Below, in pieces: positions 1-9,042 of a stretch of 64,000 bases of DNA. Every line of letters begins with the position of its first letter. The stretch's first letter is position 1. The stretch spans positions 1 to 64,000 of the IMG/VR virus record IMGVR_UViG_3300037486_000467. One strand, written 5' to 3'. Under the pieces are notes generated by a model that saw only the letters and a list, made by a program, of their open reading frames with translations, searched no databases and was not told the origin of the DNA. Both the position numbers and the translations under genes were made by a program. Source of the stretch: a virus.

Positions 1-128
1 ATAAAGGCGATCATATAAAAATGACTGTATGTACTCAGTGTGCTTTAGAAGAACAACAAAGAGAATGGGAAATAGAGAGACTACAGAATACAACATATTA
101 TGACGAAGGCTATGATGAAAATCGTTAA
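1..128 (+). CDS. C-terminal end of an unidentified protein (partial)
   Basis: An open frame enters from the left edge (first full codon at base 3) and ends at TAA 126-128, giving 41 visible residues. It has a Cys-x-x-Cys pair (CTQC) followed by a Glu/Arg-rich helical stretch, so the end may be a zinc-binding or redox tail. It overlaps the start of the next gene (ATG 115) by 14 bases, the same tight coupling used through the array downstream. The function cannot be read from this fragment. An internal ATG at 21 exists but the frame is open upstream of it, so this is most likely the tail of a longer gene. Confidence 0.6.
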   Translation, partial: KGDHIKMTVCTQCALEEQQREWEIERLQNTTYYDEGYDENR

Positions 129-1497
129 AGAATATATTAATGAAAAGTTTACTGAAGATTCTGATCCTATACACGATATGGGTATCGGAATCAATAAAAA
201 ATTTATAGCACATCAACTTGTTCTAACAAACCCAGCAAATTCATATTTTGAAAATGCAGAATCATGGCCAGATAATATTTTATTAAAATATAGTGGAAGA
301 TTAGGAAACCCAGAATATATTGAGGGCTTTATGTCAAATGCAAAAAATATTAGAAAAGAAGATATTAATAATTGTTTACATGAAAGTGTAATGGCTTATG
401 AATTTGAAAATGTTAAATTATTAGTTGAAAAATATAAAGCAAATCCCAATGCTCCAAAAGTTATGGAATGCGCGTTAGCATCATTGGGAATCTTTCCTCA
501 TAGACATATAAAAGATCCAAATTTAGAAATTGCAAAATTTTTAATGAAACACGGTGGAAAAATACATTTTCAAAATGAAATAATTTTACGTGAAGCATGC
601 GCATTCGCTGATACTCAAATCATTAAATTTATATTAGATGATGGAGCTGATCCGCATGTGTTAAATGATGCCTGTTATCGAAAAGCTGCATTGTGGATGA
701 GTGCATCGCCTATAGTTATTAAAAAACAACGTCAAGCTGTAATAAATCTTTTGAATCAATACACAGACAAAAAACTAATTAAAGAATATATTAATGAAAA
801 GTTTACTGCAGATTCAGATCCAATAAAAGATTTGGGAATTGGACTCTATGTAATACATAATTTTTCTACTTATGATGACGCGTTTAATTGGCTCCATGCT
901 CATATAGCTATAATACTTGGTTCAGATGAAATTCCAGGCGATATTGTTTATCCAGCCGGACATCACAATATTTATAGATGGAAATATTACGAGATATTAA
1001 AAAAGTTCAGCGACAAATATATACGCATTAATGATAATCCTAATGCACACCTTATATATGATGTAGCAGAAAGATTAAGAAAAGAAGGATATCCCACTGA
1101 AACAGTTCTTGAAACAGTTAAAGAATCTTTATACGAAAAATTTACAGCAGATTCAGATCCAATCAGAGATTTAAAAATAGGTATTATCAGTGAAATAACT
1201 AGTGAAGTTTTGTTTCACACCGTTGAATATGATGAAGAACAAGTAAACGAAATAGAAAAATATGATCCGCATTTTGCTATGCTTATAAAAGCAGCTCAAC
1301 AACTTGTAGAAGAAGGAATAATAGAACAAGGAAGATATTATGATTGGATGGAAGACGAAGAGTTAGATCTTTATATTCGTAAATATCGAAAAGGAAGATA
1401 CGTCTATAATGCAAATCCAGGTAGTGATGGAGTAGGAGTATTCTTTTCAGAAATAAAATTGCCCAAAGTAAATAAAATTGTCTATGAAAATAGTTAA
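115..1497 (+). CDS. Three-module leader polyprotein, first module ankyrin-like
   Basis: A 460-residue protein if started at ATG 115, which places the leader MKIVKEYINE at the N-terminus; an upstream ATG at 100 would add five residues. Leader cores KFTxDSDPIxD(M/L) begin at residues 11, 229 and 342, each directly after an (I/L)-x-E triplet (INE, INE, LYE). Module 1 (about 25-220) has ankyrin-like helical pairs, for example LEIAKFLMKHGGKI and QIIKFILDDGADPH. Module 2 belongs to the 'F....W......ILGSDEIPGDI' family that recurs about a dozen times in the array. Module 3 is an acidic, unrecognised domain. The third leader is slightly degenerate (DLKIG for DLGIG). Cleavage at the E|K bonds would release three small proteins; that is inference from the T4 internal-protein parallel. 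Function of the domains is unknown. Confidence 0.85.
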   Translation: MKIVKEYINEKFTEDSDPIHDMGIGINKKFIAHQLVLTNPANSYFENAESWPDNILLKYSGRLGNPEYIEGFMSNAKNIRKEDINNCLHESVMAYEFENVKLLVEKYKANPNAPKVMECALASLGIFPHRHIKDPNLEIAKFLMKHGGKIHFQNEIILREACAFADTQIIKFILDDGADPHVLNDACYRKAALWMSASPIVIKKQRQAVINLLNQYTDKKLIKEYINEKFTADSDPIKDLGIGLYVIHNFSTYDDAFNWLHAHIAIILGSDEIPGDIVYPAGHHNIYRWKYYEILKKFSDKYIRINDNPNAHLIYDVAERLRKEGYPTETVLETVKESLYEKFTADSDPIRDLKIGIISEITSEVLFHTVEYDEEQVNEIEKYDPHFAMLIKAAQQLVEEGIIEQGRYYDWMEDEELDLYIRKYRKGRYVYNANPGSDGVGVFFSEIKLPKVNKIVYENS

Positions 1498-1939
1498 AGA
1501 ACATATATACGAAAAGTTTACAGCAGATTCAGATCCAATATATGATATGGGAATTGGTATGAAAAAAATATATTCTCCGTTAAAAATACAGCATATATTA
1601 AATGCAATGACGCCTTTATGGAAAAGAATCGTTAGAAACGCCTTTAACGAATCTTTAGAAAATATTTATTATTTGGGAAATAGTTCAAGAGATAGTAAAG
1701 AATATTTAAAAAGACTTGTTTCGTTAACAGCTGCAGGAAGAAGAATATTTCAAAAAACTTTTACAACAGAATATCCTGATACAGGCGTGCCAGAAACAAT
1801 AACAGTTAAAATATATGAAACAGAGTTAGGAAAAATAGGAACATTTCAATATCCTGAATATGAAGAGGAGGCAACGCAATACTTAGGTTCTCTTGATATA
1901 GCTGTAGAATTACGAGCAAAAGAAAATATAAAACGTTGA
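1484..1939 (+). CDS. Leader protein, unknown domain
   Basis: A 151-residue protein. I choose ATG 1484 because it gives MKIVKEHIYE at the N-terminus; a TTG two codons upstream is possible. The leader core KFTADSDPIYDMGIG follows the IYE triplet. The rest is a mixed helical and basic domain with no family I recognise; a stretch 'LENIYYLGNSS' resembles 'LSKIYLLGYFI' in the first module of the gene at 4836, so the two may be distant relatives. Overlaps the previous gene by 14 bases and the next by 4. Mature size after predicted cleavage at residue 10 would be about 16 kDa. Confidence 0.85.
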   Translation: MKIVKEHIYEKFTADSDPIYDMGIGMKKIYSPLKIQHILNAMTPLWKRIVRNAFNESLENIYYLGNSSRDSKEYLKRLVSLTAAGRRIFQKTFTTEYPDTGVPETITVKIYETELGKIGTFQYPEYEEEATQYLGSLDIAVELRAKENIKR

Positions 1940-2298
1940 AATTGGTACGAGAACATATTAACGAAAAGTTTACTTCAGATTCAGATCCTATAAAAGATAT
2001 GGGTATAGGTGGTATATCAATTGAAGAAATGGCACAAAAAACTATACGAAATAAAAAACTTAAAGGAACAGCTGGATTATATAAATGGCGTGAATATTTA
2101 AATTCTTTAGTTGGAAAAAAGATTACTGGAAAATTTGTAAAGTTTTCTTCTTTAGAAACAAGAAAAACAAATATTGATGAATATACATTTATAATACGTG
2201 ACTATTATAGCTTTTACGGCGGAACTGAAGTAGGATTTAAAGATGATAAAGAAAATAATTATGTTGCTATTCAAACTGAAAGATATGTAATTAGATGA
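1936..2298 (+). CDS. Leader protein, 'GKxIxGxF' family
   Basis: A 120-residue protein starting at TTG 1936, inside a TTGA overlap with the previous stop. Leader MKLVREHINE then KFTSDSDPIKDMGIG. The body has a helical start, a 'WREYLNSLVGKKITGKF' segment and a beta-rich C-terminus ending in 'YVAIQTERYVIR'. The same plan is seen in the gene at 6064 (W..YVDQFRGKTICGIF ... YCILDSESYIIK) and in the third module of the gene at 3550, so it is a small family within the array. Function unknown. The TTG start is supported by the leader beginning exactly there. Confidence 0.85.
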   Translation: MKLVREHINEKFTSDSDPIKDMGIGGISIEEMAQKTIRNKKLKGTAGLYKWREYLNSLVGKKITGKFVKFSSLETRKTNIDEYTFIIRDYYSFYGGTEVGFKDDKENNYVAIQTERYVIR

Positions 2299-3017
2299 AA
2301 TTAGTTAAAGAATATATTAACGAAAAGTTTACTGAAGATTCAGATCCAATTTCAGATATGGAAATAGGTTTATTTACTAAATGGAGTAAATTGAAACCAG
2401 GAGATATAATATACAATAAAGATACAATCGGCGTTATTCAACATATAACAATACATAATTCCGGCACCATAGAAATAAGATATGCGCCTTTTTATAATGT
2501 CAAAGTTAATAAAGATATAGCAGAACGCAGCAAAGAATATATAAATTCTCATTATTCGCAAAGTATATATACACGCAAAGCTACTACTTGGGAGAAAAAA
2601 TTTAAAATTCTTAAACCAGGGGAAAAACTTTATGAGTATATAAACGAGAAGTTTACTGAAGATTCAGATCCTATTAAAGATATGGGCATAGGCGTATTTA
2701 ATAAACGCGATTTTGCTTCTTTAAGAAAATCATGGAAATTTATGTATGATATTGCTCCATATTTAGTAGGAATTAAAGATCAAAAAGAACTTCTTGATGT
2801 ATCCGCCGCACATTATATTAATGAAAATCATTATGAAACATTAAGTGATTATTATTTAGAATACATTACAGTAAAAGGATCATCACATGGATTATGGGCA
2901 GATTCTTTTGCAGATTTTATTAAAGAAAAAAAGAGAATAGGCGATCATAGCAAATATGGAAATACAATGGATAGTGATAATTATAGATATAGAAAAGGAC
3001 TAAGGAAAAACCTTTAG
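2295..3017 (+). CDS. Two-module leader polyprotein
   Basis: A 240-residue protein, ATG overlapping the previous TGA by 4 bases. Leaders start at residue 11 (KFTEDSDPISDMEIG, with Glu for the usual Gly) and about 119 (KFTEDSDPIKDMGIG), both after INE. Module 1 is the 'W..LKPGDIIYN' family, beta-rich and ending in 'WEKKFKILKPGE'; close relatives are module 5 of the gene at 9039 and module 2 of the gene at 21557. Module 2 starts VFNKRDF and belongs to the helical family with the EIP(K/E)DI-type core, here with that core changed. Relatedness is read by eye; function unknown. Confidence 0.85.
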   Translation: MKLVKEYINEKFTEDSDPISDMEIGLFTKWSKLKPGDIIYNKDTIGVIQHITIHNSGTIEIRYAPFYNVKVNKDIAERSKEYINSHYSQSIYTRKATTWEKKFKILKPGEKLYEYINEKFTEDSDPIKDMGIGVFNKRDFASLRKSWKFMYDIAPYLVGIKDQKELLDVSAAHYINENHYETLSDYYLEYITVKGSSHGLWADSFADFIKEKKRIGDHSKYGNTMDSDNYRYRKGLRKNL

Positions 3018-3025
3018 AAATATAA

Positions 3026-3547
3026 ATGAAGATAGTACAAGAACATATTAACGAAAAGTTCACTGAGGAATCTGATCCAATAAAAGATCTTAATATTGGT
3101 GTTATTGATAAAATTAATGAATGGATAGAAAAAAATATGCAAGTTAATAGGCACACATTAGATTCTGATATGAAAAAAAAATGTGAAGAAAAACCTCTAT
3201 ATATAATTAATGATAATGGAACTATCAACGTATATGGCACTGCGTGGATAAATTTTGGTTATAGCCCAGGCACTTATAGTAATTTAAATTTAATATTTCC
3301 AAAATATATTAATTTTAATATAATATATGGAAATTTTGATATGGGCCATCGCGACGTAATATCATTAAGAGGATGTCCTCAAAAAGTATATGGTTATTTT
3401 CGTTGTTCTCATAATAATTTAACTTCATTAAAGTATTGTCCTAAATGGGTAGAAGGACAATTTTATTGTGAATATAACGCAGTACAGTTTATAAAAGAAG
3501 ATGTAAAAAAATATTGTAAGCATATTGGAAAAGAAATAACACTATAA
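3026..3547 (+). CDS. Leader protein with LRR-like repeats
   Basis: A 173-residue protein with leader MKIVQEHINE and KFTEESDPIKDLNIG. The C-terminal half has repeats of the form 'F....(D/N)..SL.GCP..V.G.F.C..N.L.SL', for example VISLRGCPQKVYGYFRCSHNNL and the following unit, an LRR-like solenoid often seen in phage and effector proteins. The only other protein in the window with this solenoid is at 43707, which carries a degenerate leader. LRR-like solenoids bind proteins in known families; the partner here is unknown. An 8-base gap separates it from the previous gene. Confidence 0.8.
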   Translation: MKIVQEHINEKFTEESDPIKDLNIGVIDKINEWIEKNMQVNRHTLDSDMKKKCEEKPLYIINDNGTINVYGTAWINFGYSPGTYSNLNLIFPKYINFNIIYGNFDMGHRDVISLRGCPQKVYGYFRCSHNNLTSLKYCPKWVEGQFYCEYNAVQFIKEDVKKYCKHIGKEITL

Positions 3548-3549
3548 TA

Positions 3550-4839
3550 ATGAAATTAGTACGAGAACATATTAACGAAATATTTACTGAAGATTCAGAT
3601 CCCATTATTGACATGAGTATAGGTCTTAAAGCTGTAAAAAACGAAATGTGGAAAACTCCATTCGGTGAATTAAATGATAAATATTTCTCAAAGTATCGCG
3701 TAAAATATACACTCGATAATTGGACCATTATTAATTGCCGCTTAATATTATGTGATAGTTTATGCGATATATTTGGATATATGACAGATGAAGAATATCA
3801 TTTAACTCCACAAGAAGCATTTAATAAAACACTTAATGATCCTAAATTTAATAGGCTCGAATATAATCGAGGCATTATTGGAACTGCTATAGATGATTCA
3901 GATAAACTAAGAGATGCTAATGAAATTAGAAGTCAAATTATAGCTGAAGTTTTATATGACAATTGGAAAATTAAAATTGATCCAGAAATTAAAAATGAAG
4001 CACTCACTGAAAAGTTTACTGTAGATTCAGATCCAATAAAGGATCTGGGCATTGGCGTTTTTGCTAAGCGTAACTTTACTGTAAGAGAAGATTTTATTAA
4101 TTTTTTAATAGACGCAATGCCAACTATTTTAGGAATGTCAGGAATACCTGAAGATATTGTTATAGAAATCGGATATTTAAATAAAAAATATTTTCATATT
4201 ATACGTGAATATCTTTTTAAATATGATATAACATTCGATAGTAAAAGTATATGTGATAACGATAGTTCGCCCGTATATTTTTGGCCAAAATTTGTTCGTA
4301 ATGAATTAATCAATAGAAAGATAGTAAAAGCACGCAGAAAAATAAAGGAATCTTTAAATGAAAAGTTTACTGAAGATTCTGATCCAATACATGATTTAGG
4401 AATAGGCGGAATCAATCTTTCAAAAGAAATATATTTATTAATAGAGAAATTTAAATTAACTAATATACATCAAATGGCATATATGCCTGAAGTAATAAAA
4501 TATTGGAAAGATGTATTAGAAAGAGTATTTTTAGATAGACAAGTAACTGGAATTTTTGCAAGAGGAAATGAAAATAGTTGGGGAGCTTTTCATAAATTGA
4601 CTACACAAGAAATTAAGAAAGTTGTTTTGTTTGCTGAAGATACGTTAACTTCTGATAATATGGCAGTTTTAGATTTTGCTTTAATTGCAGATGATCCTGG
4701 TGCATGGGAAAAAAATCTAGAAGATTCTAAACATTATCTTGAAAATCCCGATGAAACTTGGTATTATTATTCATTCGGCGATATGTTCTACAGGAAAGAT
4801 TATACACCTAAACAAAAATATACTATCTATTTGAAATGA
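3550..4839 (+). CDS. Three-module leader polyprotein
   Basis: A 429-residue protein. Leader cores at residues 11 (IFTEDSDPIIDMSIG, with Ile in place of the usual Lys and Ser for Gly), 155 (KFTVDSDPIKDLGIG after LTE) and 272 (KFTEDSDPIHDLGIG after LNE). Module 1 is a unique helical domain. Module 2 starts VFAKRNF and contains 'ILGMSGIPEDIV', so it is in the EIPxDI family. Module 3 resembles the 'GKxIxGxF' proteins at 1936 and 6064. The internal sites keep the cleavage triplet but not the MKLVREH part, fitting one targeting signal per polypeptide. Overlaps the next gene by 4 bases. Confidence 0.85.
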   Translation: MKLVREHINEIFTEDSDPIIDMSIGLKAVKNEMWKTPFGELNDKYFSKYRVKYTLDNWTIINCRLILCDSLCDIFGYMTDEEYHLTPQEAFNKTLNDPKFNRLEYNRGIIGTAIDDSDKLRDANEIRSQIIAEVLYDNWKIKIDPEIKNEALTEKFTVDSDPIKDLGIGVFAKRNFTVREDFINFLIDAMPTILGMSGIPEDIVIEIGYLNKKYFHIIREYLFKYDITFDSKSICDNDSSPVYFWPKFVRNELINRKIVKARRKIKESLNEKFTEDSDPIHDLGIGGINLSKEIYLLIEKFKLTNIHQMAYMPEVIKYWKDVLERVFLDRQVTGIFARGNENSWGAFHKLTTQEIKKVVLFAEDTLTSDNMAVLDFALIADDPGAWEKNLEDSKHYLENPDETWYYYSFGDMFYRKDYTPKQKYTIYLK

Positions 4840-5558
4840 AATTGGTAAAAGAACATATATATGAGAAGTTTATTGAAGATTCAGATCCAATAAAAGATCT
4901 GGGTATTGGAATTGAAGAAAAATTAAAACCACATTCTTTAGATAAATTAAAAGGAACAACTCCGCATTCTACAAGAATATGTATAGATATTTCAGAGTTA
5001 TTTGACTTACCATTATCTAAAATTTATCTTTTAGGATATTTTATAAATTCTGTTACTATTGATTCAAGAACTTATAATTTATTAGTTGATAAAAAAACAA
5101 AATTAATTAAAGAACTTAAAAAGGAAATTTCGGGTAATGGCAATGATTTAACACTATATCAAACGCCCTATGGAATGATAATGACTGAAAAGAATTTTAG
5201 TATAAATGTATGGGGAGATATAAACGCAGCAGCATATGTTCTTTTTAATGATGTTAACGAAAAGTTTATTGCTGATTCTGATCCTATTTCTGATTTAGGA
5301 ATAGGTGTATTTACTAAAAAAACATTCAGTACTCCAGAAGAAGCCGCTAAGTGGGTATTTAGGATTTTACCCGTTATTCTGAAAACAAACGAAATTCCTA
5401 AAAATATTTTAAATCGAGTAGGCGAATATTTTGGTAGTAGTTATTGGAATGAAATAGAAGAATATTATATGAGTTATATAAATATAATACCACATGATAT
5501 GATGGATTTTAAAAGATTTCATACAGAATTAGTAAAATTATGCAAGAATAATAAATGA
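4836..5558 (+). CDS. Two-module leader polyprotein
   Basis: A 240-residue protein. Leaders at residues 11 (KFIEDSDPIKDLGIG after IYE) and 143 (KFIADSDPISDLGIG after VNE). Module 1 is an unrecognised mixed domain with a possible link to the protein at 1484. Module 2, starting VFTKKTFSTPEEAAKW and containing 'ILKTNEIPKNIL', is a clear member of the EIPxDI helical family. Both leaders have Phe-Ile instead of Phe-Thr, a shared variant within one gene that would be expected if one leader was copied from the other. Joined to both neighbours by 4-base overlaps. Confidence 0.85.
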   Translation: MKLVKEHIYEKFIEDSDPIKDLGIGIEEKLKPHSLDKLKGTTPHSTRICIDISELFDLPLSKIYLLGYFINSVTIDSRTYNLLVDKKTKLIKELKKEISGNGNDLTLYQTPYGMIMTEKNFSINVWGDINAAAYVLFNDVNEKFIADSDPISDLGIGVFTKKTFSTPEEAAKWVFRILPVILKTNEIPKNILNRVGEYFGSSYWNEIEEYYMSYINIIPHDMMDFKRFHTELVKLCKNNK

Positions 5559-6067
5559 AGTTGGTTAAAGAACATATAGACGAGAAGTTTGCTGAAGATA
5601 GCGATCCTATACGCGATATGGGTATTGGCATAATTACTAAAGCAGAACTCTACAAACTTGTTGCAACTCTTAAACAAAAAATACAAGAAATATTTCCTCA
5701 TGAGACTATAGAACTTAGAATTCTTACAGGAGCAAATATATATTTTTATGAAATACAAATAGAGTTCGTAGAAACTGGATCTTATGTATGGGATATATAT
5801 TTCGTTGCAAAAAAAGATCTAAATATAGGCGGTATATTACAAGATATGGGGTGGCATATTACTGTAACAACTAAAGATACATTTATTAATACTTATGATT
5901 TAGATACTTTAATACCTGCAATATTTAAAAAAGCTATTAAAACTAAAAAATTCGCGCAACAACGTATTGAAGAACTAACTATAAGATTAGAGAGATTAAA
6001 AAGACAAGAGAATCAGGTAGAAAAAACTATAGAAACGACAAAAATAATGCAGTCATACTTAAAATGA
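5555..6067 (+). CDS. Leader protein, coiled-coil C-terminus
   Basis: A 170-residue protein with leader MKLVKEHIDE and KFAEDSDPIRDMGIG. After the leader comes a helix (KAELYKLVATLKQKIQEIFP), a beta-rich middle and a C-terminal heptad-like helix rich in Glu, Lys and Arg ending 'TIETTKIMQSYLK'. The protein at 20988 has the same layout (IRKILRNVKQKFKELLP ... ISIDSTKILKQVFSE), so they form one family placed at opposite ends of the array. Function unknown. Confidence 0.85.
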   Translation: MKLVKEHIDEKFAEDSDPIRDMGIGIITKAELYKLVATLKQKIQEIFPHETIELRILTGANIYFYEIQIEFVETGSYVWDIYFVAKKDLNIGGILQDMGWHITVTTKDTFINTYDLDTLIPAIFKKAIKTKKFAQQRIEELTIRLERLKRQENQVEKTIETTKIMQSYLK

Positions 6068-6414
6068 AGTTAGTTAAAGAACATATAAACGAGAAGTTTA
6101 CATTAGATTCAGATCCAATAAAAGATCTGGGTATTGGTAAGATAAATTTCAGAGATGAATTTGATAAGCAATATTTTGAGCCTTCTATTAAGTTATTTAG
6201 AAAATGGGAAAAATATGTTGATCAATTTCGAGGAAAAACAATTTGCGGCATTTTTAATGTATATGATTTTAGAGGAGATTATTCTGGAAAAAAAGGATAT
6301 GCAGAAGTAGAATTTACAAGTATAACATTGGATAGAGAAGGCACCATGAATTTAGAAACACCCGATCATAGTACATATTGTATACTTGATAGTGAAAGCT
6401 ATATTATTAAATAA
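6064..6414 (+). CDS. Leader protein, 'GKxIxGxF' family
   Basis: A 116-residue protein. Leader MKLVKEHINE then KFTLDSDPIKDLGIG. The body has 'WEKYVDQFRGKTICGIF' and ends 'YCILDSESYIIK', matching the plan of the protein at 1936 and of module 3 at 3550. The domain is short and beta-rich. ATG overlaps the previous stop by 4 bases; a 5-base gap follows. Function unknown. Confidence 0.85.
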   Translation: MKLVKEHINEKFTLDSDPIKDLGIGKINFRDEFDKQYFEPSIKLFRKWEKYVDQFRGKTICGIFNVYDFRGDYSGKKGYAEVEFTSITLDREGTMNLETPDHSTYCILDSESYIIK

Positions 6415-6419
6415 AGAGA

Positions 6420-6788
6420 ATGAAATTAGTTAAAGAACATATATATGAAAAGTTTACCCCAGATTCAGATCCTATTGAAGATATGGGTATAGGAGAGTCT
6501 TATTTATTGAGAAAAAAATTTTATGAATTACAGAGAGAAAGCTATGTAGGTTCAATAAAACTTAGTTATGATGAAGATAAAGATTATTATTATGTAGAAA
6601 TGTATTACGCGTATAATGATTTGATTGGAGTAACTGCAAAATTTTTTAAACATATAGATCGAAAATATATTAATGGTAATTTTTTTAAAAGTATAGGTTC
6701 TTTAAGAGTTATAGCAGGTTATATAGTTAAACCAGAATATGTAAATATATTTAAAAAAGCACTTGAATTTTATAATGAAACTAGTTAG
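6420..6788 (+). CDS. Leader protein, unknown
   Basis: A 122-residue protein. Leader MKLVKEHIYE then KFTPDSDPIEDMGIG. The body is rich in Tyr and Lys, with a helix, two likely beta strands and a C-terminal 'VKPEYVNIFKKALEFY'. Similar 'P.Y.NI.K' or 'HPQFQEIFK' segments close module 2 of the gene at 11905 and module 7 of the gene at 9039, suggesting a loose family of proteins with strand-rich cores. Function unknown. It overlaps the next gene by 14 bases. Confidence 0.85.
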   Translation: MKLVKEHIYEKFTPDSDPIEDMGIGESYLLRKKFYELQRESYVGSIKLSYDEDKDYYYVEMYYAYNDLIGVTAKFFKHIDRKYINGNFFKSIGSLRVIAGYIVKPEYVNIFKKALEFYNETS

Positions 6789-7134
6789 AGAACATATAAA
6801 CGAGAAGTTTACATCAGATTCAGATCCAATTACAGATATGGGTATTGGAATTGACGCAATATCTTTTAAATTAAAGGGTATTTTACTTTGGGGCTATATT
6901 CATAAAACAAGGAGAGAATATCGTGAATGGTTAAATGATGATCAAATAATTGAAGTTTTAAATCACCCATATAGTAAAATGTTTAATTTTGGAGAAGGTG
7001 GAATTGCAATATCTGTAAAAGAAGTATTTTTTTTACAAGAAAATCATATGGTTTATGATTCCATTCGTGCAATGCTTTCTGATAATTTAATTTACATCAA
7101 GTATGATGGCAAATATTATAATATACAAAAATGA
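6775..7134 (+). CDS. Leader protein, unknown
   Basis: A 119-residue protein started at ATG 6775, which gives MKLVREHINE at the N-terminus; a TTG four codons upstream is less likely. Leader core KFTSDSDPITDMGIG. The domain ends 'IKYDGKYYNIQK', close to the end of module 1 of the gene at 9039 (FEYQGKIYHIGEE), so these two are probably relatives. Function unknown. It overlaps the previous gene by 14 bases and the next by 4. Confidence 0.85.
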   Translation: MKLVREHINEKFTSDSDPITDMGIGIDAISFKLKGILLWGYIHKTRREYREWLNDDQIIEVLNHPYSKMFNFGEGGIAISVKEVFFLQENHMVYDSIRAMLSDNLIYIKYDGKYYNIQK

Positions 7135-7484
7135 AACTAGTTAGAGAACATATATACGAGAAATTTACTGAGCAATCTGATCCTGTACACGATCTTGGAA
7201 TAGGAATTGATGAAACAGTTGAACAATTTAAGAAGGAATTAAATGATGAATGGCCTACATTAACAGAGCGACATGAACATTTTCATTATTTTAAATCAGA
7301 ACCCAAATTCATTAGAATAGATGCGTATCCGCTTTCGCTATTAGGAGTGCAACATTTAAATCAAGCGCTTAAAAAGATTTATCCTAAATACAGAGATGTT
7401 TTAAAAATTACTCGTTTTGCTGGTTATAAAAATAATATAAGAAGAGGTAACGTTAATCAAGACGTCATTATTAAGATAAGATGA
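7131..7484 (+). CDS. Leader protein, unknown
   Basis: A 117-residue protein with leader MKLVREHIYE and KFTEQSDPVHDLGIG. The rest is a basic, mixed alpha/beta domain; I see no relative in the window and no known family. The end is strongly basic (NNIRRGNVNQDVIIKIR), which could suit nucleic-acid contact, but that is only a composition argument. It is coupled to both neighbours by 4-base overlaps. Confidence 0.85.
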   Translation: MKLVREHIYEKFTEQSDPVHDLGIGIDETVEQFKKELNDEWPTLTERHEHFHYFKSEPKFIRIDAYPLSLLGVQHLNQALKKIYPKYRDVLKITRFAGYKNNIRRGNVNQDVIIKIR

Positions 7485-7837
7485 GAGCAAGACTAATATA
7501 TGAAAAGTTTACTGCAGATTCAGATCCAATACACGATTTGGGTATCGGAGTATTTAGTGTTCATAAATTTGAAAGTACAAAGGATATAGCCAAGTTTTTA
7601 GTAATTATTTTGCCAGCTATTTTAAGGACAAATGAAATTCCAGAAGATATTATACTCCATAAAAGATATCTTATGAATCCTAAATATCACGATAAAATGG
7701 ATGCGTATTTGAATACATATATTAAACTATACGATAAACATCTTGGACCTAAAGATACAAGATGGGACGTATATAATGAGTTATTTAAAATTTTATTAAA
7801 AATGGGATACTTACATAATGGAGAAGAATCTAGATGA
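7481..7837 (+). CDS. Leader protein, EIPxDI helical family
   Basis: A 118-residue protein. The targeting part is shortened to MRARLIYE but keeps the (I/L)xE triplet before KFTADSDPIHDLGIG. The body, VFSVHKFESTKDIAKFL ... ILRTNEIPEDII ... 'YLNTYIKLY', is one of the clearest members of the commonest domain family in the array. The shortened leader is a natural test of how much of MKLVREH is needed. ATG overlaps the previous stop by 4 bases. Function unknown. Confidence 0.85.
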   Translation: MRARLIYEKFTADSDPIHDLGIGVFSVHKFESTKDIAKFLVIILPAILRTNEIPEDIILHKRYLMNPKYHDKMDAYLNTYIKLYDKHLGPKDTRWDVYNELFKILLKMGYLHNGEESR

Positions 7838-9042
7838 AATTAGTTAGAGAACATATAAACGAGAAGTTTGCTGAAGATTCAGATCCAATAAAAGATATGG
7901 GTATTGGAATTACTGGGCCTAAAAAATTTTATAATAAAAAGGAACTTGTCGATCATATTATACATGCTCTCCCTCTTATATGTAATTCGGAAACAATTCC
8001 AGAAGATATTTTATATAGTATCGAACGAAACGATATACTTCCAGTAAACCTTTTTTATGAAATAATTAATTTTTTAGAAGAACATAATCAAGTAATGATT
8101 AGTAAAGATAAAAATTATACGTCAGTTAATTATGAACATGCAAGTGCATTTGATTTTAATTTTTCAAGATGGACAGTTGATCTTAGAGATAGATTACTAG
8201 AAATGGGATATGAGCAAAAACATAAAATTATTAAAGAACATATTAACGAGAAGTTTACCGATGATTCAGATCCTATAAGAGATCTAAGAATTGGCGCGTT
8301 TAAAAGAAAGATGACTTTTACAGATAAAGATGAATATATTTCTACATTATTATCTTTATTACCTCTTATTCTTGGAACTAAAGAAATTCCTAAAGATATT
8401 ATAGCTTCTTCTAACAATTATATATTTTCACCTTACTATCATACAATATCAGCTTACGTAGGTAATTATTTTACTTTTGAAGACAGTAAAAACGTAAAAG
8501 CATTTCATGACATTGAATGGTGTTTTCTTTTAAGAACAGAATTAAGAAGAATGGGATTTGAACATTTTACGTATAACGAAGATTTAAAATTAAATGTAAA
8601 TGAAAAGTTTTCTGGAGATTCTGATCCTATAACAGATATGGGAATTGGTACTATAGGTGCAATTAGGAATTTTTGTAAGCCATATATTAATCATATGGGT
8701 AAATCAGGCAGACAACATAAATTTAATTTAGATGTTATTGACGATTTATTGCTTATGTGTATTAAGGCGAAAAATCATGAATATGCCAAATATCTTTTAG
8801 ATCATGGCGCAGATGTACATTATGATGGTCCAAGTTCTACTCCTGGACTTGAAATTCCATTACGTTACGCATTCTTTTATAATGATATTAAAATGATAGA
8901 TTTGCTTATGAAATATGGCGCAGATATAAAAAAATCTATATATGATAATGAATTAGATATTGGAAGTCATAATACTCAAGGATTTAGAAAAACTACTATA
9001 AAACATGTATTAAATATATTACATGGTAAAATTTATAAATGA
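7834..9042 (+). CDS. Three-module leader polyprotein, two EIPxDI modules plus ankyrin-like
   Basis: A 402-residue protein. Leader cores at residues 11, 140 and 258, after INE, INE and VNE. Modules 1 and 2 are both EIPxDI-type helical domains ('TIPEDIL', 'EIPKDII'), so the gene contains a tandem pair of the same family. The second leader keeps an almost complete targeting stretch (KIIKEHINE), as if a formerly separate gene had been fused by loss of a stop codon. Module 3 is ankyrin-like, with 'HEYAKYLLDHGADVHYDG' and 'IKMIDLLMKYGADIKK'. Function unknown. Confidence 0.85.
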   Translation: MKLVREHINEKFAEDSDPIKDMGIGITGPKKFYNKKELVDHIIHALPLICNSETIPEDILYSIERNDILPVNLFYEIINFLEEHNQVMISKDKNYTSVNYEHASAFDFNFSRWTVDLRDRLLEMGYEQKHKIIKEHINEKFTDDSDPIRDLRIGAFKRKMTFTDKDEYISTLLSLLPLILGTKEIPKDIIASSNNYIFSPYYHTISAYVGNYFTFEDSKNVKAFHDIEWCFLLRTELRRMGFEHFTYNEDLKLNVNEKFSGDSDPITDMGIGTIGAIRNFCKPYINHMGKSGRQHKFNLDVIDDLLLMCIKAKNHEYAKYLLDHGADVHYDGPSSTPGLEIPLRYAFFYNDIKMIDLLMKYGADIKKSIYDNELDIGSHNTQGFRKTTIKHVLNILHGKIYK

